A stretch of DNA of 64,000 bases from Mya arenaria (Eukaryota > Mollusca > Bivalvia > Myida > Myidae): positions 20,949,045-21,013,044 of the forward strand of contig NC_069127.1 in NCBI RefSeq assembly GCF_026914265.1. The letters are read 5' to 3'. Numbering within the stretch: the stretch's first letter is position 1; each line of letters opens with the position of its first letter. The position numbers and the translations under genes are program-made. This document shows positions 1 through 12,434 of the stretch, in pieces. Under the pieces are notes generated by a model. It saw only the letters and a list, made by a program, of their open reading frames with translations, did no database searches and was not told the origin of the DNA.

Positions 1-46
1 GTACCGGTAAATACTCAATGATGTCCTGAGCATATGTCTGTTCAGC
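1..46 (-). other. partial second copy of the cyclin B exon 4 end
   Basis: On the minus strand this stretch repeats the last part of the exon at 119-264. It would read TYAQDIIEYLP before a GT, against VYAQDIIEYLQ before a GT in the exon proper. The match runs about 36 bases with a few substitutions and stops at a possible AG, which has no good pyrimidine tract. It could be a duplicated or alternative exon, a decayed copy, or an assembly join of two haplotypes. The window edge prevents a decision. Confidence 0.45.
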
Positions 47-118
47 CGGCCATTAATTGCAACAAAACTCTGCTAAGAGTCAATAAGTGAAAGGCTTAAA
101 CTACTGCAGGTCAGGTAC

Positions 119-2228
119 CTGTAAATATTCAATGATGTCCTGAGCATATACGGAGCTCTTCAGTGGATCATTCATGGCATCAATGTCCTGAACGTGAATC
201 GGCTTCTTCGTCATCTTGTTACGAATCATCACCAGCGGCGAATCCACATCCATAGGGGACATGTCTGTGAGTAGAGGGGTATAAATTTAAGTCATTGACC
301 AATACGATTGACACAATTCCCTACTGACACATCAACCCAGGGGTCTCACTGAGGTTCAATCCCCAGTTTCACCACTAAAAATACAATTGTCTTCCAGGAG
401 GGACATTTAAAGAGGGTCCCAATTATGACAGTGCTATACACTTGCGCACATTAAAGAACTTAAGAAGCCGAGACTAACCAGGGTAACATTTTGTCAGTGC
501 ACTATGACCCACCAAAGGAGCTGAAGCCGATCATGGATAGGTGTCCTAAAATAAACATAAAGAGAGAGGACCCCTCCACACAATTGACTTACCAAATTGA
601 TTCATGTTTAATGTCAGGCTCCAAAATCAAAGCCGCAAACTTGCAGATGCTTTATTCAGTCACTAAATTGTATAAATATTTAATTTCTGTGTGTTCAAGG
701 CAATCTTGATTTAAAGCAGCTGCCAACAAATATAATGTCAGACAGACTGACAAGTCACACGATAACCAGGGCCAAAAAGCATTTTGTTAAAGAAAGTAGG
801 TAATTATCGAGGGTGGTCATAATCAGGTTAAAGCGTCATTGTATCAATAGTTATTGACACCAGTGAAGTTAATTCAACAGACATTTCTTACCGTGAGCAA
901 CATGATCTGGCACATCAACTGTGAACTTCTTCTCAGCGACAGATTTCTTCCGACCTGTGATTGTATGACATACCATTTCTATTAACCATTCTCAATGAAT
1001 TTTTGCACTCTGCTTTAATAGAGGCCAAGAGAATTAGATACAAATAAAAAGGACTGTCAGCTTCTATTTTTATTTACAGGTGACAAAGAGATAACCACTG
1101 CAATGGCTCTAAATTATAATGATTACAAATTATTATAGCAAAATGTTCAGTAAGGCTCAGGGTATAAGTCCTAACATTTGAAATCCCTGCACTGCTCTTT
1201 AGATTTAATACATGTTTTCAATCAGCTAAAGTAGTATGAAGGCATTATTATGTCCCTGGAACCATGAAACCATAAAATGTGCAATTCTAAAAGTATAAAA
1301 ATTAGAAATACTTGTTCAATTTTAGAAAGGAAATACATATTTTGTATGTCCATTAAAGCAACTCAGGGACTAAAATTTAATAGTTGTAGTACCTGCAGCT
1401 GGTTTAAAGAAGACCTTGCTGTGTGTTCGAACCAGAGGGACTTTCTTGGCTTCCTTAGGTTTGCCACTGACTGAATCCATGCGAATCTTGTTAATGTAGC
1501 CGCCATTACTCTCCAGACGAAGCCCCTTCCTAGGCTGCTGTAAATAGCAAGCGAGTAACAGAGCCATCAAAAATGAAATTCTTTCAACAAAAACAACAAA
1601 TGCATGCCACAACAAATGTTTGTGGGGCTCCGCCATTTTCAAAGCCTTAACTATGGGCCAATAAGTTATACAAATGCCTACAGCCAAGGTTAAAAAAAAT
1701 TGACATGACTAGTTGCTCACAAAACACAGGCTTATGATGACAATACCTAGACATTTATTTCCATAAAAAAAACAGAATGATGAAGCTAAAAAAACCTAAC
1801 TTAGAGAACCTAACAAATTCAATTATAATATGGCTTAAAAGACTGTCACAGACTCTTGATAGCTGTTTGTTACAATTTCCCCATCATATTAATTAAACTT
1901 GACATTTATTTGACAAAATCAAATAACATTTTCCATCAGAAAAGATTTTGTACAGCCACAATGACCTGAATCTGTTTGATATTCTCGTTATATTTAAATG
2001 TATTAAATATTGGAAAAAAATAACACTAATGAAATAGAAACAAGTCTTGTGAAACCTCATACTCACAACTGGATTTTGGGGGTCAACAGGATTAGGCTTG
2101 TATTTGAAGTTAGCCATTGCCTCCTGAGCCAGAATGTTGTGCTTGCGAATGGCCAGTTTCTCTGTAGGGACATTTTTGTTGTCGTTCTGCCTCATCAGAA
2201 TCATACGGCCAGCTGCAATGTGCGCCAT
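119..2228 (-). CDS. G2/mitotic-specific cyclin B, N-terminal half (partial, 4 exons visible)
   Basis: Regulatory subunit of the mitotic kinase CDK1. Exons on the minus strand: 2067-2228, 1393-1537, 892-954 and 119-264; all junctions are GT-AG and the phases (0,1,1,0) fit. About 172 residues are visible. The best family marker is in the last exon: SPMDVD, then HVQDIDAMNDPL and YAQDIIEYLQ, the segment that leads into the cyclin box. Exon 2 carries RKGLRLESN, which fits the destruction box RxxLxxxxN. The Met at 2228 is the first after an in-frame stop; Met9 and Met12 are alternative starts. The first exon is not typical of cyclin B proteins I remember, so the 5' end is the least certain part. 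The cyclin box lies beyond the left edge. Confidence 0.8.
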
Positions 2229-3240
2229 CCCGTCCCCTGTTTGTGTCCCCTCTTACAGACTGTTACAACACAATAGAGGGAAGATTATTTGGGAGTTTGT
2301 TGCATAAATCCATGATTACAAAGGGTGAGAAGAGTGGTCTAGTGGTATAGGTGTTTGCCTCTCACCCAAGAGAATGTTGGTTCGATCCCCATCAGGTGTG
2401 CTTTCTCACGGCCTCTCAAAATGGTCTCCAGTATCAGTTTCTACCTAGGAAACAGGCTCGAGTGTGATTCTATTAAGCTTAGTATCAGCTTTCATCACAA
2501 TCAAGCTAAAAGAAATTAGTATGAAGTAAAATAATACACGTTCCTTCTCTTTGTTATGTTGGTTTATGCAGTTTTTCAAAAAGAATGTTTGAAATATGGA
2601 ACTCGAGCAGATATCGGTTTATACATTGGTAATTTACCTTTGAAGGATTTAAGATAAACATTGGCAAAGTCTGGAAGTATTTAATATTTCGAAAGTCAAA
2701 TTAAGAAACTAAAACTGGTCTGATTGCAGCCAGACAAGAAAAATAGCTATCATGAGCTGAACCCTGGCTGTTGAAGCCAGAAGTCATAAAAGGAATACAT
2801 AAATGCTAATTACCTACAGTTTATTTTCATTTTCAAAATATCACTCGAATGAACAATTTAAATGTCTGTCAAAGTCAATGTTTCGCTCACAAACCTGTAT
2901 TTTTTCTTTGTTTACGTCTCGACGGCTTACGTGAATCTAATGTGAAATGAAATCTACCGCGCTGTGCACGTGATTGTACTGCGCATCTTGTGATAATTTC
3001 CGGTTTATAAGGCTCAAGACCACAGTTATCTGCCCCCCGTTGACCAAGATCCGGATGTGAATACAGAAACAAAGAGTGCTTGTGTTCAAGTATCAATATT
3101 TTATTAAAATTGAATGAAAAAGAAGCAAAAAATGTTCTTTTTGCAGAGAACTTGACTGAAGTTGACACTCTATTGCAGAAATTGATAGTTTTCAATGTAA
3201 ATATTGGAAAAATCATAGCTTGTGGAAGTCTGAAAATTAG
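2229..3240 (-). promoter_or_regulatory. likely cyclin B upstream region
   Basis: No coding sequence is seen. A more GC-rich patch near 2920-3060 contains a CACGTG E-box and TTTCCGG and CCGGAT words like ETS sites, which would suit a promoter. The transcription start cannot be placed. A SINE copy lies inside the region at 2331-2520. Confidence 0.3.
2331..2520 (+). mobile_element. tRNA-Glu-derived SINE copy
   Basis: The head reads as a decayed tRNA-Glu: TGGTCTAGTGGTA (A box), a CTC anticodon within CCTCTCACCC, then GGTTCGATCCCC (B box). The body contains CCTAGGAAACAGGCTCGAG and is shared with the element that ends at 39960 and with a weaker copy near 30125-30330. The acceptor stem is not paired as in a working tRNA, so this is a retroposon. 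Confidence 0.75.
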
Positions 3241-3464
3241 TTGTTTGTAGCCGATTGACTCCCTGGCGGAAGGGTTATGTATTTGAACTCAATTTTGACA
3301 GTCGGGTCAATGGTTAACATGGTGTTTTCTTGTGATTATATTTTGTGTCTTGAATTGTTCTAGAGATGCCATGTCCTTGTTTTTCAATTGGGGTGTGTAT
3401 AAAGTCAAAAGCCAGGTTAGTGTCTATATGAAACATATAGTAAAAATAACTGTGGTCTCACGCC

Positions 3465-3697
3465 TGATATAGAGGAAGCTTTTGGAGGGGTGGCCTATTT
3501 TAAATTGTTATAAATTCTTAATTTATACAGCTATCTGGTTGAAATTTGGCCAGTTGACAGTGCTTAGCCATAGAATATTGGTGTTTGAGTATGAAATGTG
3601 AAAATCTTATATTACATAATATAAATTAATAATATATAATTTTCTTATATATTTTTGACATTTTTAAAAAAAACTACTTTCACTTTCAATTTAATGT
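3465..3697. repeat. 233-bp direct repeat, copy 1
   Basis: Identical base for base, as far as can be read, to 5925-6157. It is AT-rich and has no coding potential. The flanks show no target-site duplication and the ends are not TG..CA, so it does not look like an LTR pair. Confidence 0.9.
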
Positions 3698-3810
3698 TTG
3701 GAAATAGTTCCAAATGATGGTAACTAATGAATGAAAGCCTCACTTTCAATTCCAAAGTATAAATGGAGGGATTTTTTTAACATAGGAAGCAGACCCAGGA
3801 GGAACTGTCT

Positions 3811-3837
3811 GTTGAAGACCCCCCCCCCCCCCCCCCC
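3811..3837. repeat. poly-C tract
   Basis: A run of about 20 C residues after GAAGA. The length in any single assembly is unreliable. Confidence 0.8.
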
Positions 3838-4315
3838 ACCACCAAGCTGCCCACCAGAGGCCAAGCTGTACTTGGTGTTTGCCAACATGCTGTAATTTGT
3901 AAGTACTTCAAGATAATATATTAGAAAATGGTATCCAAACTGAAGTACAAAGTGAGACAGTTTGGTCATAAAAGCCCATTGAGACTGTTTGTTCCATTCC
4001 TAAATGAATTTCTTTCATGTTGTCAATCATTTCTGGTGTGGCTTTAATAATAATATTATTTTCTAATGAAACTGCTGACTTGTATCAGTCTTTGGTCTGT
4101 ATTGTGCATCTATTCACACATTTTGTTTGCTCTTTTAAGCAAACATTACAATAATTGCAAATTCTATAAGCAATTAAACAAAACTTACTGCACATAGGAT
4201 GCAGAATGATGTTTTATTTAGTGTGCATATGATTTTCAGCTTATGGACAAGAAAACATATACTTTAACAATCACAGCAACACAATGAGATCCCAATTTTA
4301 AAGAAATAATGCCAC

Positions 4316-4396
4316 CTTTCATTAATTCATTAATTCATTCTATCAATCATTCATATATATTCATTAATTCATTCATTTATTCAATTTATTCATTGA
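4316..4396. repeat. ATTC/ATTA simple repeat
   Basis: Imperfect tandem of four- to eight-base units built from ATTAATTC and ATTCATTT. Nothing else is seen in it. Confidence 0.6.
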
Positions 4397-4542
4397 AAAA
4401 CTTGACATTTCTCAAGGCAAAATAAATAAAAAGTGAGCAGCTTTCATAAAGAATAGAGCCTTTTCCCTTAATGCATTAAAAAACACAACCTTAATACAGT
4501 ATAAATGTTTTAAAAACCCTAATTTATTGCTTATTTTAATAG

Positions 4543-5098
4543 CCAGCCTGGTTGCTGTAGCCACAGAGGAATTTTCAAGGACAAGAACCAGTGCTGGTAA
4601 AACTGTGGTCTCTGTGGTTTTCCATACCGGCTCTCGGCAAGGATTTTCAAGAAAGGAATACCATCTCCAAGTAAGAAGAAATTCTAAGCATGTCTGGTTT
4701 GAATGCTTGCAAAATGCATCTGGGTACTCAATAAGATGAGGTTTACCTTTGAGTTGTTAAAAACTGATTGCAAAATGTCCAAAAGACTATATATTCTATT
4801 AAATTTGTCCTGAAAATCTTTGAATTCATGAACTTTTCTGCATATTTATCACATTTATGACTATATTAAAGGTTGTGTATGCCTCAAATGAGTGTTTACA
4901 GGCCTTTTTCAAACTTTAACAGTAGTGGCAGATAGTTTTATTTGTGTAAAACATTGCTTTTGTGTCTTGCTTGCAGATCATGATGTGCCAATAAGCTCCA
5001 GTTAGCTGCGGCCTTTTCCCCAGGCGGTAGTCCTGCAATCTGAATCCAGGAGATGCAGCTCTGAATCCAATATTTCAGAAGAATGAAGATGTTAGTCA
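4543..5098 (+). ncRNA. possible spliced transcript, two exon candidates
   Basis: One candidate exon lies at 4543-4670, after TTTTAATAG and before GTAAGA. A second begins at 4977 after CTTGCAG. Joined, they would read about 46 codons to a TAA soon after the junction, with no family that I recognise. The local base composition is less AT-rich than around it. It could be the 3' end of a small gene, a long noncoding RNA divergent from cyclin B, or chance. Confidence 0.2.
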
Positions 5099-5924
5099 AC
5101 TCTGTAGTGTTTGTTTGTGTGTAAATGATTCCAATGAGTGAGATTTATAGCAAATCAGGTGTAAATAAGCATCTTATAGACAATAGTGAAGTGCTGTACT
5201 CTGAATTTAATGCCAAATCTAGCCTTCAAAACAGATTCTTAAAGTAAATTTTTTTTAAAAATGGGCATAATAATGCTATCTCTGCATTTTCTACATCATG
5301 TAGCCACCTCATACATGAAAACACTAGCAGTTGTCATGAATCTTTAAGTTTTGGTGTGTTTTTTGCCATTTCCTTTGTTGCGCCATTTGTCCCGGAAGCC
5401 AACAATTTGGCATATAGTGTTGTTTAGACTGTCTATTAACACATTATCACTAAATTTCTTGTGTTAAACTGAACAGTTCTGTTACCTTTGTATATAAGTG
5501 GACCAGAAAAGCAAAATTTTGACAAGTTGAGGCATTTCAGTTGGGCTCTATGTCATTTTTTATATAAAACACTAAGCCGATGAAGTGGAAAAACCTTATT
5601 TTGCTTAGAAAAAATCTTAAAAGAGTAGGCAGGCCAGTTTTGTGGTGCTGTTCTATAGACACCATTAAAAGCTACAAGGAAAACTTTACTTGGTCAAATT
5701 ATTCCAATGCATAAGGAAATAATGGCTCTTCAAAGGTTTGCGGCTTAACATTTGAGGGAAATGGCTGTTTCTGCTTTTTATGAAAATACCACAGGTGCTA
5801 ATACTTGTCTCATTCATTTAGTGTTTGATATATCATTGCCAAACTTTCAGTATGTGTTGCATATAGCCTGAAGCTGAACTATAGGAGTTTTGAAGTCTGT
5901 TTCTGAAAAAATGTTGCTTAAATA

Positions 5925-6157
5925 TGATATAGAGGAAGCTTTTGGAGGGGTGGCCTATTTTAAATTGTTATAAATTCTTAATTTATACAGCTATCTGGTT
6001 GAAATTTGGCCAGTTGACAGTGCTTAGCCATAGAATATTGGTGTTTGAGTATGAAATGTGAAAATCTTATATTACATAATATAAATTAATAATATATAAT
6101 TTTCTTATATATTTTTGACATTTTTAAAAAAAACTACTTTCACTTTCAATTTAATGT
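5925..6157. repeat. 233-bp direct repeat, copy 2
   Basis: Exact copy of 3465-3697 in the same orientation, 2,460 bp downstream. Sequence on both sides is unrelated to that around copy 1. Confidence 0.9.
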
Positions 6158-8060
6158 CGAAGGCCTTTGCAATATCAATAAATGCGACACAAAAAGTTTT
6201 CTTCACCTTTAAATGCAACATTTAAAGTTCACAAGGACGATTGAGAATAATAGGAATTATGTACACAACTGTTTATCTTTACTTCCCGGATTTAAAACAA
6301 ACAGGCCTAAGTGTTAAACGCTAAAAATGACATAATACGTATAATTTATACATTTTATTTAATACATTCAACGAAACATGAAAACACAAACAATGCACAG
6401 TATTGCGAAAAATGAGAGAAAGCCTGGACGTCTTCAATTGTGAGGAATTGCAAACTAAAGATCTTGACAACTTTTATTCAATTGGTGCATGCGTTTAGAA
6501 CGTGACGCATTGAAAGCGGAAAGTACCACAGAAAATGTTGTCCATACCACAAAAATAAGTTATTCGTATCTGCGCTAAGCTGTAATGACAACCATTAATC
6601 AGTCCAACCTTAATGATTACTTTTAACTGTACCTCAACCGCAATGGCTTGGTTGTGTCACTAAACGTATTACCTAATTGTAATGGCCACTGTTGGAGACT
6701 TAATGGCCGTGAAAATTCCCTCTCCGCCTCTTTCGGGTAGTAATTTGTTTTCACGCAATAACCGTCGGTTTTAGCCGAGTCTTTTGTGTGAATTTCCAGT
6801 CTCCTTCTGGCATTAATACGTTGTAAATTCTTAAAGTGTCATAGAAAATTAATTACACCACTCGAACAATACATGGTGCTTTCATGCTCGATCAGATCTT
6901 TTGAGCGTTCAACAACTTTATTCCCGATATCATTATTGCCGTGAATATAATTGATGTAAGATGCGGATATGTTCTTAAGTGATCGGAAAAGTGCAAGACC
7001 GCGTATTTGGCAGATGCGCGCGCATCTGTACCGCCATTTTGTTCATGTCAAAACATAAAGAAAGGCATCTAAGATAAATGGAAAAGAAACAGCAACGTGA
7101 ACATGCCTTTTAATGTTAAATTAGAATGAGTTATTCATCCCAAAGAATCTCCAATCTCTACATTCCGAAACAAGCGCAAAACTCATCAATACTGAATTGA
7201 TGACAGGAAAGGTTTTTATAATGAAAATGTAGTTTTTTGGTATTTAAATTGTATTATTTAAAATTCATGCGACAAACCAATATTGATACTGGTGAAATCA
7301 GGTAGAAAATCCTATAAGAGTGTCTGGCAATCTTGACATTCGGTTCAATACTGATTTATTTGATCAATTTATCATTATTGTTTTCAAGTTACTCATCTTC
7401 CATTTTGAATCTTCCAAGGCCATTAAAATACTCATATGACAAACGCTGAATTGATATGGAGCAAATGAAGCATACTAGATGTGTCATTTGTCAAATAGAA
7501 GGCGCTTAAAACCCCTTTTCTTTCTGCGTGATGTAGAAAACCGTTCACTTGCCGTCTCTTCTAATACATCATCTGATATGGCATTCTGGTTGATTAACAC
7601 GCCAAGGTTTTTTATATAGTATATATGCACTGTGTTGTTTGTGGAGTTTTGTGCTGTTGTTCCATGTTTCTTGTTTGTGATTTGTTGTTTTTGTGTTCTA
7701 TGTCTTTGGCGATTACCCTGGTGCCATTAAATGGGGTTCATGTTTAAACTTTTGGCTACTGAGGTTGTTTCTGTAATTTTTCATATAAATATTGAATAAT
7801 ATACCTAATCCGCATCGAAACGTTCATCATATTCTTGAACTTGTTGTTCGAACGGAATCAAAGTTAAACGACTATATAAATAGGATGTATTTTTAAAACT
7901 CATTCGATTTACTTTTTATGGCTATCTGATTTCCCATGTATCATTTCTTGAATTTATCATAGACACAAAATCAAATGTTGCAACGGAAGACTGTAGGAAC
8001 AAGCCAAGCATCCAAACACTCGCTGTGATCGTTAAAGCATCGCAGACCGAAGCCAAAAAT
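6158..8060. other. no gene seen; probable dispersed repeat near 7630-7790
   Basis: No exon chain was found. The part around 6580-6830 is unique-looking and has several TAAT and AATGGCC words, as a regulatory element might. The part at about 7630-7790 has GTTCTATGTCTTTGGCG and GGGGTTCATGTTTAAAC, wording I associate with a common bivalve interspersed repeat, from memory only. Confidence 0.35.
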
Positions 8061-8062
8061 AC

Positions 8063-8345
8063 AAAGGGTTTTAGCTAAATAGTAATGGATGGATGGTAGC
8101 ACCCTTCTGTCTTAATTGAGATCAACATGTTTACCCTTCCGAAAACATATAATTAATTATTTCTTTGTTTTGATTAAAACATATGATATGATAATAAATA
8201 CATACAAACTTGACATATTTTGCAGTTGAAACAGAATATTATTACAAATAAACACAATTTCTAAACGTTTTTGTCAAATTCATAATGATCCAAATTATAT
8301 AACAATGAGTCCTTTTTCCCCTAGTACATGATCCTCTTCTGAAAC
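8063..8345. mobile_element. relative of the 13.2-kb MITE, without visible terminal repeats
   Basis: From GGGTTTTAGCTAAA through TGGTAGCACCCTTCTG to CTTCTGAAACA this stretch runs in parallel with 13259-13575, with many substitutions and small gaps. The 19-bp terminal inverted repeats of that element are not found here, so it is an older or truncated copy. Confidence 0.55.
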
Positions 8346-8712
8346 ATCCTTCCCTTTTGAGATTACATGGCTAAGTCCCTAAAACAATCAGCAAAAGATA
8401 AACAAGACGACACACAAGCATCCCTTATAATAGTACAATAGTAATTGAAGTACAAGATGCTAGCTTTTATCTGCTGCCATATTTCAATAAGATCTTAATG
8501 AAGAACGGATTGCATGGTAATTTCCCTCTTCTGCGACATCGTTTCCTTTTTAAATTACCTGGCTAAAACCCTTAAACAATCAACAAAAGCCTAAAGACAA
8601 CAAACATGCATTCTTTATAATAGTTGATATGATATGAAGTACAAAATGCTAGCTTTTATCTGCGGCCATATTTCAATAAGATCTAACTGAAGAACGGATT
8701 GCATGGTAATCG
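8333..8712. repeat. tandem duplication, about 190-bp unit, two copies
   Basis: The two units (8333-8524 and 8525-8712) share CCTCTTCTG at the start and ATTGCATGGTAA at the end, with GCTAGCTTTTATCTG inside. They differ at several percent of sites. The start of the first unit overlaps the MITE-related stretch. Confidence 0.75.
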
Positions 8713-11700
8713 CTTAAAAATTATATAAGCAAACAAATATGTTTCTTATTTGCATTTAATGCTTTGCTTTGACATGGTAAGATGGAAGCTTAGTGATTTA
8801 AGCGTCAAGTTGTTGCCAGCAACACAGCTCTGAAACAAACAATTCTAAATAGAATTGCAAAAAATCTTTTTGCCATCGGGAAGAATATTGTAATCGCATC
8901 CCCTTGTTAGTTGTGAAAGAGACTGGGTGTAAAATGATATTGGCATTACTTTGTTCTTTTATTTGTTTGTATTTTTATTCTTTGATATAGGAGTAGACTT
9001 AAACGCGTTTTTTCAATCAACATACAGACAGAAATTACATGGTGACTGTATTCAGATTTCGTCTCCATTAACATAACAGAAGCTTGTTTCGGGATCGAGT
9101 GTATTTTCACATACTTAAACATGCCACAAATCAAATAGGCTGGTGACAACGTACTTTGTTTATATTCAGATTTCAAAGTCGCCCAAGACTGTTTTGTATG
9201 TTTATTGATTTAAATAATTCGGTAGAGACCTTAATTGAGAGTAGGAGATGTTAAATCCAAGATGATAGACCGATCGTTTCCTTAAGCATTTGATATCCAT
9301 TTTACACGGATAACAATAGGCTTTAGCGCGTATAAAGCCGGGAGATTGATGTAGGGGGCTCGGGTGGTATTTTACGCAGCAGGGTGTGCACCAAGGGGAT
9401 ATTATAGCTCCGGATTTATTAGTGAAGTTGAAACGACATGATATGATGGCTTGGTTAGGTGAGGAAACATCTGCGAAAACAATCTAAAACACACATTTCA
9501 GTAGCGTGGACAAGCGAGTCAGGTGATTTATACACACAATCGAAATCGCTATTAATCATGTTCCCAAATGTCTATTTTCAATCAACTTGTTTCAAGGTAG
9601 TAATAAAGCGTCTTGTATATGGATATTTTATATCGCCACCTTGGCGCTTAGAAAATTGTAGGCTACAAATTGATTATCACCTTTCATTTTATGACACTAG
9701 TATTGGAATCATATCGAAATGTCGTTATTTGTTTTAGGTGTTAAATATTTTATAAATAATGAGCCAATGACATATCCAGTTGTGAATAATACATTAAAGA
9801 ACCGGCTTATATCTAAGATGAAAGTCATCTACGCCCCCTTGTTTCAAGGGTTCCACCGGTTGCCACATGCCTACAATTGTGTTTGATTCAGAAACTTAGA
9901 TTTAGGCCCGTATGGAGTTCAGTTTCAAAACCTATTCAATGTAGTATGTGGAAATTAATATATCCCCTGCTATGTTTTCTTTCTTTACTTAATAAATCAA
10001 AATAGTTGATACAAAAGGTAGTAATTAAAAAGTGAAACTTTGATCTATCCATTATGTGAGCTATATGGGGTCAAACTATTCAACCTTACAACAAACTACA
10101 AAACACGAGATCATCAAGAAAAACACGATTATCTTACACTTACACATGTTTAACAAAGATAAACGTATAGATATTTTGCGATACATGTTCACATCATCAC
10201 AACATCATCTCAGTTTAAAAGCGTTTACATGATCATGGGGAATATTCCCTACAAGTTATATTTCAGCTTGACCCGACATTCAATGGCCAGTCCAACAAAT
10301 CGAGACGGGCACTGGGACACATTGTTGAAATCATCGAACCGCATGAAAATAACACTTAATTTACGTTACAAATTAACCATTGACGTAACTAAGGGCCGAG
10401 TCATCTGTTCCACAGAGACAGACGTGTTGTTGGACAATAGCAAACGACAAGCGAATTATAGCAGACGACATTCAAACCACAGCAGACGAGCGCGCCCTGT
10501 CGCCTGCGGTCAGCCAGCTGAGGCTGGCAAATTTGAAATTTAATTGGTCATGATCAAAATTCGCTCGATTGGAAATTGCTGCAATTTAATTTGGCTACGA
10601 TTGGCACTGAAAATTGCTCTATCTGCGAAAATTGAAGTATCTGATGGTGTCAAATGAAACTCTAACCTGTGGCGATTTCTATTTCAATATCTATAATATT
10701 AGAGAGCAGGCGTATGGAAAACTAATTAAACTATGGCTACCAAAAGTTTACATGAGTGATTTGCAACAGACGGTCAAAATATACTACAAAACAATGAACG
10801 TCTTTGAAATGGCAGATATCGCATTTGGTATTGTATTTGTGTTATATGGTAAATATTTAACATTTAAAAAATAATCGGTTTTGTAATTGTATGTGCTTGC
10901 ATGAGAAATTTCCTTCAAGCAATCATAGTCGGACAACAAAATGTTAAACAATAAATAACCCATATGACGTAAATCATTTTCTTTGATCTTTTTCTGGTCC
11001 CTATAATTTTACACTTTTGGGTGTAAATGGCTGCTTAATTAGTGCCCTCGACAATACGAGAGCCGAGCTATTAGCTCATTGGCCATCCTGCTTGGAGGAC
11101 TTCCAGCGAGGGGCCATCTGTTCACAAGAGACTTCAAGCTGTTTGTAAACCCGTCTTCGAGCAGTTCCATGCACACGATGAAGCCTTAGATGGAACACTT
11201 AGAATCAATCTCATGTTAGGAAAATCTATAAGTCTATTATAAGGCTCATTTTTGGAAATTTAAATGAAAATGTGTTAACGACACTTCGCTGAAGTAGGCT
11301 TTTTGCATTACTAGAAACGCCGTTTGTCGCTTTCATTTCCTTTTAAGTCGACATGAAAAATTGCAATTGCACTCTTAAGATTTTCCTAAGAAATAATTCA
11401 ATTAAATCGTGTTCAATTACTATTGGATGAAATGCGTCATAAATATAAAGGCAACTAAAAAACAATTCTTTGACACAAAGGCAGAGACATTTATCATTAT
11501 ATTGAATTTTCCCTAAAAAAAAGTTGTTATGTTAAAAAAAATATCCGAATTTAATTTCATTAGATCAGATAGCTCTCAAAATCGGAGAGAGCGTCGTCAC
11601 AAATTAAAACTTGTTTAAATTTCAAAACTGACATAATGTTCAATGCATTAAAGGTAAGCTTGTCGCTTTGTTTGACTGTCATATTTACTTGTGTCACATT

Positions 11701-12090
11701 GTCCTAGCATCGTTGTTGCAAAGAGTGAGTCACATCTCATCGCGTTGCATTCTCCTCTAATCTGGCTTTACTGATCGTTTCATGGCGGTTACCCAATTTT
11801 TGCTATTATTTAATACTGAGTGCGTTATTGTTTTATCCGAACTTGTTCAGTCGCTGATTTTTAACTCTCCTGAGACTATTTCTGCGCACAAAAAAGGAAG
11901 CCGGCCACAAGATGTATATAATAAATTTATGATACATCATATTGGACCAGCTTGCGACAAACTTGCGTTAGACCAAGAATTTTATTAACTATTAAATAAA
12001 TAGAACACTTTATATCAAATAAACTTAGTTCAAACTGACCAATCAACTATTATTTTACAATTATTTCTGAAATATATCCGTAATATCATG
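8713..12090. other. no gene seen; possible regulatory DNA
   Basis: No splice-consistent exon set was found and the open frames here (for example 10229-10543) resemble nothing known to me. The stretch is unusually free of recognisable repeats. Patches at 9230-9460, 10380-10560 and 11030-11200 look unique and less AT-rich; the last includes TTAATTAGTGCCC, a homeodomain-type word. Conserved enhancers of the Olig gene are one explanation; this is inference. Confidence 0.25.
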
Positions 12091-12189
12091 TAAGTCGGTC
12101 GACTTGTGGAGTTGTACTCGCGGTCTCGTGCGATATGGGTTCGAACCCAAGCAACAAGGAGTGACACAATCCACAGATCAACCGACTAA
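12091..12189. mobile_element. short inverted-repeat element with a tRNA-like B box
   Basis: The ends are TAAGTCGGTCGACTTGTGGA and the inverse of TCCACAGATCAACCGACTAA, with four mismatches in 20. Inside is a perfect Pol III B-box word, GGGTTCGAACCC. No good A box or cloverleaf is visible. It is a tiny non-autonomous element or a tRNA fossil; the family is unknown to me. Confidence 0.5.
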
Positions 12190-12401
12190 CGTAGTATTTT
12201 TTAAAGTTCATGCTGTATAAAGTATTTTGAAATAAAACAATATTTTTCATTAAAAACGCCTTAAAATTCGACAGACAAACTACGTCCTAGACTAAGTTCT
12301 TTTAAGAAATGTTTCTGACTTGCGTATGCGCTAGAAGTTTCTGTATGACACGGAATCAGAGAACCCAATTTGCAATACGGAAATTTTGCCCAGGTGCCCG
12401 T

Positions 12402-12434
12402 TTATTTATTTATTTATTTATTTATTTATATTTT
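12402..12434. repeat. (TTTA)n microsatellite
   Basis: About eight perfect TTTA units, followed by AT-rich DNA. Confidence 0.85.

Noticed and set aside
2333-2405. Functional tRNA-Glu gene
   Set aside because: A and B boxes are present but the acceptor stem does not pair and a SINE body follows.
3465-6157. LTR retrotransposon bounded by the 233-bp repeats
   Set aside because: The ends are not TG..CA, there is no primer site or target duplication, and no related genes lie between.
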